17,762 nucleotides of DNA from positions 1-17,762 of the forward strand of contig CAMOXA010000008.1 in assembly GCA_946628745.1 (NCBI GenBank). The letters run 5' to 3'. The notes beneath the pieces are model-generated. The model was not told the origin of the DNA and did not search any database. It worked only from the letters and a program-made list of their open reading frames with translations. Positions 6,793-15,057 of this stretch are shown one piece after another. Origin of the DNA: an uncultured Verrucomicrobiota bacterium (GTDB taxonomy: Bacteria > Verrucomicrobiota > Kiritimatiellia > RFP12 > UBA1067). The translations under genes and the position numbers were made by a program. Position 1 is the stretch's first letter. Every line of letters starts with the position of its first letter.

Positions 6793-8949
6793 TCAAAAAT
6801 CGGTCATGTCTACGCTCAGCGTCTCGCCAGCGAGAACGCTCGCGTGGGGTATGGCGGTGCCGGCGAGATCGCGGCCGCCCAGCCGCGCCCGCTCGACATA
6901 TTTCGCGTCCCTGCCCGCTTTCGGCGCGTCTATGACGAAATCCCTGCCGTTGTCCTGATGTATCGTCACGCGCGTGAAGACGGGCGAACCGAGCTGGTAT
7001 TCGGCGAGGCCGGGCGTCACCGGATAGAAGCCCATCATCGAGAACACCGCGTACGCGCACGCTCCGCCGCCGTCTTCGTCGCCGCACATGCCCATGCGGT
7101 CGTTGCGGTACCAGGCCTCCAGCGTCTTTCTGACGAACTTCTGGGTCTTGCGCGGCTCGCCGGCGTAGTTGTAGAGGTACGGTATGTGGAACGACGGTTC
7201 GTTGGCCATGGTGAACATGCCCATCATTCCGGTCGCTCCGTCGGGCATCTCGGATACATACTTGAACCTGTTGCCGCACCCGGTGTTCAGCATCTCGTCC
7301 AGACGCTTGGCGAGTCCGGCCGGCCCGCCCAGAAGCTCGCGCAAATACGCGAAGTCGTGCTGAACGTCCCATATATACGTCCAGGCGTTGTTCTCGGTGT
7401 AGTAGTTGCGCGCTCCCTTGCCGCCGCATATTATCGGATCGAACGGCTCGACAAACTCCCCGGCCGCGTTTTTGGGCCTGAAGAAGCGTGTTTTCGGATC
7501 CCACAGATTGCGGTAGTTCCTGGACTGGCGTTCGTAGTCGGCGGCCGCCTCGTCGTTGCCGAGCACGCGGGCGATTCCCGCAAGCGCCCAGGCGTCGTAG
7601 CTGGAGCCCTGGGTGACAGAAACGGTCTGGCGGAGTTCCCAATTCGTATCCACCGCCGGACACGTCTCGCGCTCGCCCGGATTGAGCGCCGGGAAATATC
7701 CGTGCTCCTTGTAGAAGCGGTCCAGTTCGGTGAGCGGCCCTCTGTACCACGGCACGAGCGACTCAGTGCGCTCGGTATAGTCAAGCGCCGCGAACGCCGC
7801 GCCCAGGTCGAAGCCGCGCACGCCCTTCACCCATGCGTCGTAGAAGGCTATGGCGGCGTGCCTGTTGACCATGCAGTGGTTGTCCCCGCTCTGGACCGGG
7901 AACGTCGGCATCCATCTCTCCTTGTTCTGGCGCGACATGCGTATGTAGCTCGTCAGCTTGGCGGACTCCGCGGCGGGCTCGAGAATGACCATCAGCGGAT
8001 GGTGGGCGCGGTACGAATCCCATATCCAGTCGTCGGTGTAGTAATCGACACCTTCGCTGTCGTGCACCTTGCCGTCCCAGCCCATGTAGCGGCCGTCTTC
8101 GGTAACATTCACCATTCTCTCGTAGCAGCGCCAGAGAGACGAATAAAAGACCGTCCATTCATCGTCCGTGCCGCCCTCGATTTCGATCTTGCCGAGCTTC
8201 AGGTTCCACTGCCGCCTGCCCTCGGCCGCGACAGCCGCGGCATCCCACCCCGGTATTTCGCGCCTTAGATTCGCCTCGGCCTGTCCGGCGTCTATGTACG
8301 ACACGCCGTATTTCATCGCGACGCGCGGCGCGTCGAACACGAGCGCAGTCTTGCGCCCTTTGCGTTCGGTGCGCACAGGCTTGCGGTCGAACTCGCACGC
8401 GAGCCAGACAGGCGCGGAACTCGCCCGCCCGCGAAACGTGTCCTTGACCCGCAAAACGCCATCCGGCGCGAAATCCGCCTCGTCGCCCTCGAACACGATC
8501 GCCCGCACTTCTGCCTCGCGGCGAAACTCGAACGCCGCGATCGCGCTCTGGCGCGCGGGCGCGATCGAGAAGCGCACACCGCATCCGTCGAAGACGACAT
8601 CGTACGAATACGGCGTCGCATGCTCCTGGTCCCAGGTCTCGAACCACCTGGAGAAAAGTCCGCTCTCCGGCCCGGAGTACGGATAGCACGAGAAGACGCC
8701 GCCGTTTCTGTGCGCCGGATTCTGGAGCTTCACAGGCCCCACCCGGTCCTCGGTGTAGTCGCGGTATGGCGGCAGGAACCTGAGCATCGAGTTCGGCAGC
8801 TGCACCGTCTGGAAGCACGGCACCAGCAAGTGGCTGATAGTGCCGATTTCCGTATTCACCCAATCGACGGGCTCTTTCGCCCAGACCGCCGCGAACGACA
8901 GCGTCGCCGCTGCGGCCGCACACCATGTTTTCATGCTTGATGTTTTCAT
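6793..8949 (-). CDS. GH92 family protein (alpha-mannosidase family), secreted
   Basis: 718 residues, about the usual GH92 length, with a signal peptide ending near residue 24. GH92 marks in order: VNTEIGT (31-37) at the mature N-terminus, WDSYRAHHPL (310-319), LGNDEAAADY (463-472), ENNAWTY (519-525) with E519 at the place of the family's general acid, and GDEDGGG (623-629) followed by VFSMMGFYPVTPG, the metal and base region. GH92 enzymes are calcium-dependent inverting exo-alpha-mannosidases. Here GACAYAVF replaces the commoner GQMSAWYVF after the acidic cluster, so the sugar or linkage preference may differ. AGGAG five bases before the ATG at 8949 fixes the start; Met6 is an alternative created by a small duplication. 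It follows the GH2 gene after a 79-nt gap, probably in one transcript. Confidence 0.88.
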   Translation of the reverse strand: MKTSSMKTWCAAAAATLSFAAVWAKEPVDWVNTEIGTISHLLVPCFQTVQLPNSMLRFLPPYRDYTEDRVGPVKLQNPAHRNGGVFSCYPYSGPESGLFSRWFETWDQEHATPYSYDVVFDGCGVRFSIAPARQSAIAAFEFRREAEVRAIVFEGDEADFAPDGVLRVKDTFRGRASSAPVWLACEFDRKPVRTERKGRKTALVFDAPRVAMKYGVSYIDAGQAEANLRREIPGWDAAAVAAEGRRQWNLKLGKIEIEGGTDDEWTVFYSSLWRCYERMVNVTEDGRYMGWDGKVHDSEGVDYYTDDWIWDSYRAHHPLMVILEPAAESAKLTSYIRMSRQNKERWMPTFPVQSGDNHCMVNRHAAIAFYDAWVKGVRGFDLGAAFAALDYTERTESLVPWYRGPLTELDRFYKEHGYFPALNPGERETCPAVDTNWELRQTVSVTQGSSYDAWALAGIARVLGNDEAAADYERQSRNYRNLWDPKTRFFRPKNAAGEFVEPFDPIICGGKGARNYYTENNAWTYIWDVQHDFAYLRELLGGPAGLAKRLDEMLNTGCGNRFKYVSEMPDGATGMMGMFTMANEPSFHIPYLYNYAGEPRKTQKFVRKTLEAWYRNDRMGMCGDEDGGGACAYAVFSMMGFYPVTPGLAEYQLGSPVFTRVTIHQDNGRDFVIDAPKAGRDAKYVERARLGGRDLAGTAIPHASVLAGETLSVDMTDF

Positions 8950-8952
8950 GCT
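8925..8952 (-). repeat. 13-bp tandem duplication at the GH92 start
   Basis: AGCATGAAAACAT occurs at 8952-8940 and again at 8937-8925, an offset of 15 nt. This gives two in-frame ATG codons five codons apart. Only the first has a ribosome binding site (GGAAAGGAG, 8963-8955). Confidence 0.7.
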
Positions 8953-9028
8953 CGCTCCTTTCCGCTTCGCCGGCGCCGCGCCGTGAACCGGACGGCGGAC
9001 GCGCCTGCACCTGACCGTTTTACCGCTT

Positions 9029-12000
9029 TCATTCCATCGGTTTGAGCGACGCGCGGACCGCCTGTAGGAATTCAGGTTTGTTGCGGCAGCGTATCTCGCC
9101 CTCGAACTCGCCGCGATCGCCGTCCACGACGATCGACAGTTTGTTCCAGCCCTGTTGCAGCGGCAGCTCGTCGTACTCGACCTCGCGGTCGGTGCGGCGC
9201 GTCTCCCGGATTTCCCTGTCGCCGACCTTGAGAGTCGAACCGCGAGCCTTCATCCAAAGCATCAGTTTCGGCATGTCGGGTTCGATGAGCAGATCGTCGA
9301 GCGGACGGTTGGAATAGACGTAGAAGTCGAGCGTGTGGCGGCGCGGCGCGATGTTCTTCAGCAGCTTGCGCGTCGCGGACGGGAACATTATGCGCCCGTC
9401 TCGCAGGAAGAACGCTTCGGCCGGGTCGCCCACCACAGTTCTGCACTTCACGCCCGCGTTGGCGAGCATCCGCGAAAGAGCCTTGTAGCCCTTCTCGGAA
9501 TTCGCGAAGTACGAAAGCGTCTGAACCCGCACCATGGAATTCCCTATCCGGCGCGATGCGACGACCGCGAGCGGCGCGGTGCACTCGTTCTCGGTGCGGA
9601 TTATCGCCGCGGTCTTCATCTCCTCCGCGCGCTTGTTCCATTCGCGCCAGTCGGTGCGGCACGCCTCAAGCTCGACCTCCGCCGAGCGGATCCACTCGCC
9701 GCCAAGCGTGAACTTTGCCGCGTCCGCGCGCTGCAGCTCGCAGAAGTAGAAGTCGCTGTTGACGAGTCCGCGAGTGAGCGGACGGTCCTTCGGGATGAAT
9801 GTCGAACGCACCAGAGGGAACACCTCGAGACCGTCGCCCGTAACAGGTTTGAGCGACTCGACGCTAGCCTTGGTCGCTCCCCATATCCACACGTCGGCGC
9901 CCTTCTTCGCGAGTGCGGCGACCTCCGCCGCCTCAGCCGCATCAAGCGGCTCCGACGCATCGACGAACACGAGCGCCTCGGCCGGGTTTTCGATCTTGGC
10001 GGCCAAATCAACGCCCTGCGCTTCGAGAACGCCCTTGAGCGCCTCAGACTTCGCACCCGCCACGGCGACTTCGGCATATTCGCGCACCGGCCGCGGGCTC
10101 TCGGCCTTGGGCGGCTCCGGCCGCCGCGACCACTTCGACCACGCCGGCCCGCCTGGCGCGAACGCCGCGCGTATCGCGTCATACATCGGCCAGGCGTCCC
10201 AAACCGGCAGCGCCGGATCGTAGCCAGGATTGAACGTAGACGAATACGGTCCTATGCGCTCGGGCTGCACGCCGGGGAGGCCTTCGACATATTCGCCGAA
10301 AACGATGCCGTCGTCAAGCGACGGGGCGGACGAAAGATCGCGCTTGCCGAACGGCAGAGGCTTCATCGCGTACCACGCTATGTTGAAGACGCAGGAATAC
10401 GACGCGCCGTTCGCGCGCTGCGCGCTGATTATGTCGTAGCACTCCTTCGCGAGGCCTTCCATGCGGCCGAGAGCGGACTCGTAGCTGCGCTCGCCGCCCG
10501 ATCTCTCGGCGACCTGCTGAGGCGTGCCGTAGTACGCCATGCTCGCTTCGCCCACTCCCCACGGCTTGCCGGTGCCGGCCCAGTTCTTGAGGGAATTCGC
10601 GTCGCCGTAGTGGCCCATGACGATCGGCAGGCGGCCCTTGCCGTCCTCCTCGCCGTCGGAAGATATCCACGGACGCGTCGGGTCGAGTCTCATGCACGTG
10701 TCGCGCCAGTCTTCCCATGCTTTTTCCTGGTACGGCATGAGGTCGGGGCGGTTGAAGACATGCAGTATCACAGGTTTGTTCTCGTTCGATACGGACCAGC
10801 CGAAAACGCTCGCGTGGTTGCGGTCGCGCTTTATGAAGCGTTCGAGATGGACGATGGAATTCTTCCAGAAAACGTCGCGGTCGAACTTCGGTCCGCCGTC
10901 CGACGCCCAGTTGGCGGTCTCGTCGAGTATGCAGATGCCGACCTCGTCCGCGACATCGTGGTAGAAACTTGGATAGACCTGCGCGTGCAGGCGCACCGCG
11001 TTGCCGTTTGCCTCCTTAATGGCCTTGAACCACGCCCACGCATAGCGGCGCGTCATCTGCGGCACGCCCATGAAATGCCATGAATCGCTCCGGAACTCGA
11101 CAGGCCTGCCGTTGAGCAGATATCTGCCGCCGTCGATCGTCCACTCGCGCCAGCCGAAACGCTCGGCCTTGCGGTCTATGTCTGCGCCTCCGTCCGAAAG
11201 CGTGACGACGAGCATGTTCAGTTCCGGCGTCTCGGGCGTCCAGAAGCGAAGCGCGCTTTCGCCGACGGGTATCTCGACCGTCACGGTCTTCGAGGACTTC
11301 GCCGCGACCTCTATGCGCCCGAATCCCGCGGCGAGTCTCTCGCGTCCAAGCTCCCAAGCCGGGACCGGTGCCGAAAGGATGTCGGTTCCGGCGCGGTTGA
11401 GCCACTCCCAGACCTTCGCTCCGAGATCGGCCCCCGCCGCAGCGTCGCCGTCGTTCGCTACAGTCACGTCCAGAGCCAGCACGCCCTTCGAGACGAGGGG
11501 TCTGACGAATACGTCGTCGACCCGCAGTTTCGGCCGAGACACAAGCGTGACGTCCTGCCAAATGCCGATAATCTCGCCGCCCCACATCGAGCCGGCCGGT
11601 ATCACTCTGCGGCCGACGCCCTCGCGATCCTCGAACAGCTTCTGGCCGCGCACGCCCACGAGAAGTTCGAACGTCTCTCCAGGCTTGACAAGTTCTGTGA
11701 TATCGGCTTCGAACGGCAGAAACAGCTCGAAGTTCTCCGCCGCCTTCTTCCCGTTGACGAGCACCACGCACTCGCCGGCGACGGCCTCGAAACGCACCGC
11801 CACGGAGCGCCCCGTCCAGCCTGCCGGCACCGTAACCGACCTGCGCAGCCAGCCCATCTTCACATCGCGCCACGCGTCTGGATACGACGGATAGTCTCTA
11901 TGGTCGGGACCTTCGCCGCGGCGCAGACAGAAGTTGTTGACGTTCCATGGCGAGGGTATCTTTATCTTCACATCGTCCCATCCGTCCGGGGAAGGCGCCG

Positions 12001-12235
12001 GCAGCTCCGGCGGCTGGCCGCGGCCCTCCTTCCATCCGGCAGGCGGCTTCATGCCTTGAAAATCCCACCGGCCGTTGAGGCACACGTCCTCTCGCAGAGG
12101 CTTCTCCAGCCTGTTTACGAAACCTTCGCTTGGCGCGAACACGCCGTCGAAACGTACCGCACCTTCCGCCGGCCGCGGTGCCGCGACCGCACACGCGGCG
12201 CAAAGACACGCCGCCAACATCCTGACTGTACCCAT
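9029..12235 (-). CDS. GH2 family glycoside hydrolase with C-terminal GATase1-like and beta-sandwich regions, secreted
   Basis: 1068 residues. A signal peptide (MLAACLCAACAVAA, about 6-19) is followed by the GH2 sugar-binding jelly roll (LNGRWDF at 53-59; GWLRRSVTVPAGW; VLVNGKKA at 158-165), an immunoglobulin-like domain (about 235-355) and a TIM-barrel domain (about 370-690). The barrel carries FGWSVSNEN with acid/base E485 and GVGEAS with nucleophile E563. Retaining GH2 enzymes include beta-galactosidases, mannosidases and glucuronidases; the exact substrate is not clear. Residues about 715-940 look like a glutamine-amidotransferase-like fold, and about 965-1060 like a beta-sandwich; both assignments are weaker. 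The start at 12235 is set by AAAGGAGG seven bases upstream (12250-12243). It is first in the likely GH2-GH92 operon and divergent from the regulator gene. Confidence 0.88.
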   Translation of the reverse strand: MGTVRMLAACLCAACAVAAPRPAEGAVRFDGVFAPSEGFVNRLEKPLREDVCLNGRWDFQGMKPPAGWKEGRGQPPELPAPSPDGWDDVKIKIPSPWNVNNFCLRRGEGPDHRDYPSYPDAWRDVKMGWLRRSVTVPAGWTGRSVAVRFEAVAGECVVLVNGKKAAENFELFLPFEADITELVKPGETFELLVGVRGQKLFEDREGVGRRVIPAGSMWGGEIIGIWQDVTLVSRPKLRVDDVFVRPLVSKGVLALDVTVANDGDAAAGADLGAKVWEWLNRAGTDILSAPVPAWELGRERLAAGFGRIEVAAKSSKTVTVEIPVGESALRFWTPETPELNMLVVTLSDGGADIDRKAERFGWREWTIDGGRYLLNGRPVEFRSDSWHFMGVPQMTRRYAWAWFKAIKEANGNAVRLHAQVYPSFYHDVADEVGICILDETANWASDGGPKFDRDVFWKNSIVHLERFIKRDRNHASVFGWSVSNENKPVILHVFNRPDLMPYQEKAWEDWRDTCMRLDPTRPWISSDGEEDGKGRLPIVMGHYGDANSLKNWAGTGKPWGVGEASMAYYGTPQQVAERSGGERSYESALGRMEGLAKECYDIISAQRANGASYSCVFNIAWYAMKPLPFGKRDLSSAPSLDDGIVFGEYVEGLPGVQPERIGPYSSTFNPGYDPALPVWDAWPMYDAIRAAFAPGGPAWSKWSRRPEPPKAESPRPVREYAEVAVAGAKSEALKGVLEAQGVDLAAKIENPAEALVFVDASEPLDAAEAAEVAALAKKGADVWIWGATKASVESLKPVTGDGLEVFPLVRSTFIPKDRPLTRGLVNSDFYFCELQRADAAKFTLGGEWIRSAEVELEACRTDWREWNKRAEEMKTAAIIRTENECTAPLAVVASRRIGNSMVRVQTLSYFANSEKGYKALSRMLANAGVKCRTVVGDPAEAFFLRDGRIMFPSATRKLLKNIAPRRHTLDFYVYSNRPLDDLLIEPDMPKLMLWMKARGSTLKVGDREIRETRRTDREVEYDELPLQQGWNKLSIVVDGDRGEFEGEIRCRNKPEFLQAVRASLKPME

Positions 12236-12281
12236 ACAGCATCCTCCTTTGATTTGTTTCTGTGCCGGCGCCAACTCCGGC

Positions 12282-12347
12282 TTCACGAATATTTTACCAT
12301 ATTCTGCTGTCCGGTAGAGTGATTTGCGCGAGAATATTACCGTGAAT
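12282..12347. promoter_or_regulatory. Candidate operator: imperfect inverted repeat between the GH2 and regulator genes
   Basis: TTCACGAATATT (12282-12293) and AATATTACCGTGAAT (12333-12347) are inverted relative to each other apart from two extra bases in the second arm. The first arm overlaps the GH2 -10 element and start point. The second lies about 18 bp upstream of the regulator's -35. This is a plausible position for a XylR-type regulator to act on both promoters. It is inference from position and symmetry. Confidence 0.4.
12291..12299 (-). promoter_or_regulatory. Extended -10 promoter of the GH2-GH92 operon
   Basis: Minus-strand TGGTAAAAT (12299-12291) is an extended -10. The -35 position (TCTACC, 12319-12314, 17-nt spacer) is poor, which would suit activator control. 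The leader of about 48 nt carries a small GCCGG/CCGGC hairpin and ends in a strong AAAGGAGG. Confidence 0.55.
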
Positions 12348-12365
12348 GACACGCAACTTCCCCTC

Positions 12366-12394
12366 TTGACTGCGATACGGCGGTTTGGTACAAT
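12366..12394 (+). promoter_or_regulatory. Promoter of the XylR-like regulator
   Basis: TTGACT (12366-12371), a 17-nt spacer and TACAAT (12389-12394) preceded by TGG form a near-consensus promoter. The ATG at 12401 begins at the seventh base after the -10, exactly where transcription should start. There is no ribosome binding site, so the message is probably leaderless. Confidence 0.8.
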
Positions 12395-12400
12395 AGCGCC

Positions 12401-13543
12401 ATGCAAACAGTTCTGTTTTTCGCTTCGGCGTCGCGCCACTCCTGCCGCAAGAGGCTTGAGGGCGCGCAGCGGTATTTCAAGGACACCGACATTCAGGTCC
12501 AGGTCGTGGAGCGCAACTACCACAAGGTGAATGTCGACAAGCTTCTCGATTTCTGGAATCCGGTCGGCTGCATCGCCGAATGCGGCAGCGGCGCCGAGGA
12601 ACTCACGAAGAATCTGTTCCGCAACATTCCTGCGGTCTATCTGGACGAAGACCCGGCCGACAGCCGGGCGAACCATTTCACGGTGAATCCCGACTTGAAA
12701 GGCTCCGCGACGATCGCCGCCAAAGAACTGCTCGCGCTGGGTTTCGACCATTACGCTTTCGTAGGCTTCCGCCTGCCGCTTTTCTGGAGCGTCGCGCGCG
12801 AACAGGCGTTCGCGGACGCGGTGCGCCTCAACGGACGGGCCTACCACGCATTCGACGGCAAGGGCCTGACAGGCGTCAAGCGCATGAAAGCCCTCTGCAA
12901 CTGGGTCGCCGCGCTCCCCAAGCCGTGCGGACTTTTCGCAGCGTTCGACGGCACGGCCGAAGAAGTGCTCGCCGCCTGCCAGCAGGCGAACGTGCAGGTG
13001 CCCGACGAACTTGCAGTCCTCAGCGTGGACAACGACGAGGAAATATGCGAACACACCAATCCCACGCTCTCCAGCATATGCCCTGATTTCGACAAGGCCG
13101 GCTACCTCTGCGCGGAGCTTCTCGACATGCAGCTTTGCAACCGCGACGCCCGGCCGCAGTCGCGCACCTACGGCATAATAGGGGTTGTCAAGCGCCGCTC
13201 GACGACACTCTTCAAGCGCTGCGACACGAGAGTCACCGCGGCGGTCGAATACATCCGCCAGCATGCGTGCGAACGCCTCACCGTAAACGATGTCGTCTCG
13301 CAGATGGGGTGCTCGCGCCGCACGGCCGAAATACGCTTCAGACGGCTCACCGGCAAGTCCATGCAGGAAGAAATACGCGACGTCAGAATGGCGAACGTCA
13401 TGGCTCTGCTCAGGCGGCCAAACCAGGCGATTGACGGGATCGCCAACCTTTGCGGATACGAGTCGGACTCGACGTTGCGTTATTCCTTCAAGGCCAGATA
13501 CGGCATGTCGATGCGCGAATGGCGGCAGAGGAACGTCCTGTAG
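12401..13543 (+). CDS. XylR-type transcriptional regulator (LacI-like sensor plus AraC DNA-binding domain)
   Basis: 380 residues. The N-terminal 270 or so form a type-I periplasmic-binding-protein fold without a LacI helix-turn-helix: it opens directly with MQTVLFFASASRHSC and contains NIPAVYLDEDP, FDHYAFVGF and VPDELAVLSVDND. Residues about 275-378 are an AraC/XylS double helix-turn-helix (LTVNDVVSQMGCSRRTAEIRFRR in the first, IDGIANLCGYESDSTLRYSFK in the second). This is the layout of E. coli XylR and of the many XylR-like regulators in Planctomycetota, Lentisphaerota and related phyla. It should bind a sugar through the sensor and activate or repress nearby operons. Divergent placement points to the GH2-GH92 operon and possibly the rest of the island. 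The inducer is unknown. The start is set by the promoter position rather than by a ribosome binding site. Confidence 0.9.
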   Translation: MQTVLFFASASRHSCRKRLEGAQRYFKDTDIQVQVVERNYHKVNVDKLLDFWNPVGCIAECGSGAEELTKNLFRNIPAVYLDEDPADSRANHFTVNPDLKGSATIAAKELLALGFDHYAFVGFRLPLFWSVAREQAFADAVRLNGRAYHAFDGKGLTGVKRMKALCNWVAALPKPCGLFAAFDGTAEEVLAACQQANVQVPDELAVLSVDNDEEICEHTNPTLSSICPDFDKAGYLCAELLDMQLCNRDARPQSRTYGIIGVVKRRSTTLFKRCDTRVTAAVEYIRQHACERLTVNDVVSQMGCSRRTAEIRFRRLTGKSMQEEIRDVRMANVMALLRRPNQAIDGIANLCGYESDSTLRYSFKARYGMSMREWRQRNVL

Positions 13544-13552
13544 CGCCGCGCG

Positions 13553-14395
13553 TCACCTTTCGCCGCGCAGCGCCGGGTCGAGCCGGTCGCGCAACCAGTC
13601 CGCCAGGTGGTTGAACACGAGCACCAACGCGAATATCGCCAGCGTCGTGAACGCCATTTCCCACCATACGCCCTGCCAAAGCCTCATGCGGGCGTTGTTT
13701 ATCATGATTCCCCAGCTCGGCTCCCCTTGGACGCCTATCCCGAGAAAGGATATGAAAACCTCGGTCGACACGGCCGACGGGAACCGTATCGAGAATTGTA
13801 TGAGGATTATGTGCGCCACATTCGGCAGAACGTGCCTGAACATTATCCTCAGACTGGAATACCCCAACGTCTTTGCGGCCTGGACGTATGCGCGCGAAGT
13901 CTGCTTCATGACCTCGGCGCGGATTGTCCTGCACACTCCGACCCATGTCGTCAGCCCTATGCCGAGATATATGCCCAAAAGCCCCTTGCCCGCAACGAGC
14001 GAAATCGCCAATATGAAAAGAAGGCCCGGCATCGAGGCGACCGTCGCCGAAAGCCACACTACGAACGAATCGATTTTGCCGCCGAAATATCCGCCGAAAA
14101 GCCCGAGCACCACTCCAAGCGGTATGGCGATCAGTGACGTCATGACACCGACGTGGAATGCTATGCGGGTACCCTGCACCAGGCGCAGGCCGACTGAACG
14201 GCCCAGGTTGTCCGTGCCCAGCCAGTGCCCCGGCCCTGGCGGAAGATACCGCGCTTCGAGATGCACCTGGTTGTACGCGGGCGTTTCGTCCTTTGCCTGC
14301 GCGACGCGGTACTGCACCTCGCCGTAGATTGCCGCGGCGAGATACATCGCCAGCGCCGCGAGGCACAGTTTGACGGAAAGCTTCAAGCCCGCCAC
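13553..14395 (-). CDS. ABC transporter permease, DppC/OppC family
   Basis: 280 residues with six predicted membrane spans (about 5-24, 78-103, 114-136, 142-160, 196-220 and 246-265). GTDNLGRS near residues 60-67 is the family's periplasmic signature. The EAA loop before the fifth span reads EVMKQTSRAYVQAAKTLGYS, and the C-terminus LADWLRDRLDPALR is typical of DppC/OppC. These permeases pair with a DppB/OppB partner and ATPases to import peptides or, in some lineages, oligosaccharides or metals. No partner is present in the window, so it may lie elsewhere. It is the last gene of the efp-cmk operon. GTG at 14395 overlaps the cmk end by 13 nt. TTG at 14386 (TTGA overlap, with AAAGAG eight bases upstream) is an equally plausible start. 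Confidence 0.88.
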   Translation of the reverse strand: MAGLKLSVKLCLAALAMYLAAAIYGEVQYRVAQAKDETPAYNQVHLEARYLPPGPGHWLGTDNLGRSVGLRLVQGTRIAFHVGVMTSLIAIPLGVVLGLFGGYFGGKIDSFVVWLSATVASMPGLLFILAISLVAGKGLLGIYLGIGLTTWVGVCRTIRAEVMKQTSRAYVQAAKTLGYSSLRIMFRHVLPNVAHIILIQFSIRFPSAVSTEVFISFLGIGVQGEPSWGIMINNARMRLWQGVWWEMAFTTLAIFALVLVFNHLADWLRDRLDPALRGER

Positions 14396-15057
14396 TCTTT
14401 CGGCAGCGCGGACACGACCGCTTCTACGACTTCGTCGAGCGTCAAATCGCTGGAATCGATTTCGAGAGCGCCGTCCGCCTTGCGCAAAGGCGCGTACTTG
14501 CGGGTGGAGTCCATTGCATCGCGCGCCAGAAGCGACGCCTTGACGGCCTCGGCCGACTGGTTCGCGATGCCCTTGTCGACTTCCTCTTTCTGCCGGCGGC
14601 GCGCACGCGCCTCGGCGGATGCCGTCAGGTAGAACCGCGCCGGCGAATCCGGAAAGACCGCCGTCGTTATGTCGCGTCCCTCGACTACGAGATTGCCGTA
14701 CTTCACCATTCCCTTGAGAAGCGCCGTGACTTTGTCGCGCACGGGCTTCTCGCGCGCCACCTTGGACGCGTTTGCATTGATCTGCGGCGTGCGGATACGC
14801 TCGCCGGGCGCCTCGCCGCCGACATAGTAGGCGACGCGCCCGTCTTCAGGCCTGCACTCGATATCGACCGAGGACGCAAAGGCGCATATCGCTTCGGGGC
14901 TTTCCATGTCGACACCCGCCGCGAGACACTGCCATGTCAATATGCGGTACAGCGCGCCGGAGTCGACGTGGAGATACCCGAGCCGCCGGCCTACGATGCG
15001 CGAAACGCTCGACTTGCCGGCGCCGCTCGGGCCGTCTATCGCGATTACATTGCTCAC
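14383..15057 (-). CDS. cmk: (d)CMP kinase
   Basis: 224 residues, the normal length for bacterial cytidylate kinase, which phosphorylates CMP and dCMP with ATP in the cytoplasm. The N-terminal P-loop GPSGAGKSS (9-17) is followed by VDSGALYRILTW, the acceptor-binding TPQINANASKVA and VRDKV stretches, GRDITTAVFP, and the lid arginines of ARARRRQKE. The start is GTG at 15057, overlapping the efp stop codon as GTGA, which indicates translational coupling. It sits between efp and an ABC permease gene in one operon. All key motifs are intact. Confidence 0.95.
   Translation of the reverse strand: MSNVIAIDGPSGAGKSSVSRIVGRRLGYLHVDSGALYRILTWQCLAAGVDMESPEAICAFASSVDIECRPEDGRVAYYVGGEAPGERIRTPQINANASKVAREKPVRDKVTALLKGMVKYGNLVVEGRDITTAVFPDSPARFYLTASAEARARRRQKEEVDKGIANQSAEAVKASLLARDAMDSTRKYAPLRKADGALEIDSSDLTLDEVVEAVVSALPKEWRA

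Noticed and set aside
6652..8268. 538-codon plus-strand open frame opposite the GH92 gene
   Set aside because: Antisense shadow without homology signs; its start lies within the GH43-GH95 gene 5' end.
9155..11083. 642-codon plus-strand open frame opposite the GH2 gene
   Set aside because: Antisense shadow; the minus-strand translation has the GH2 catalytic residues.
12236..13264. Extension of the GH2 frame to a start at 13264
   Set aside because: It is antisense to the regulator gene. The signal peptide and the AAAGGAGG site define the start at 12235.
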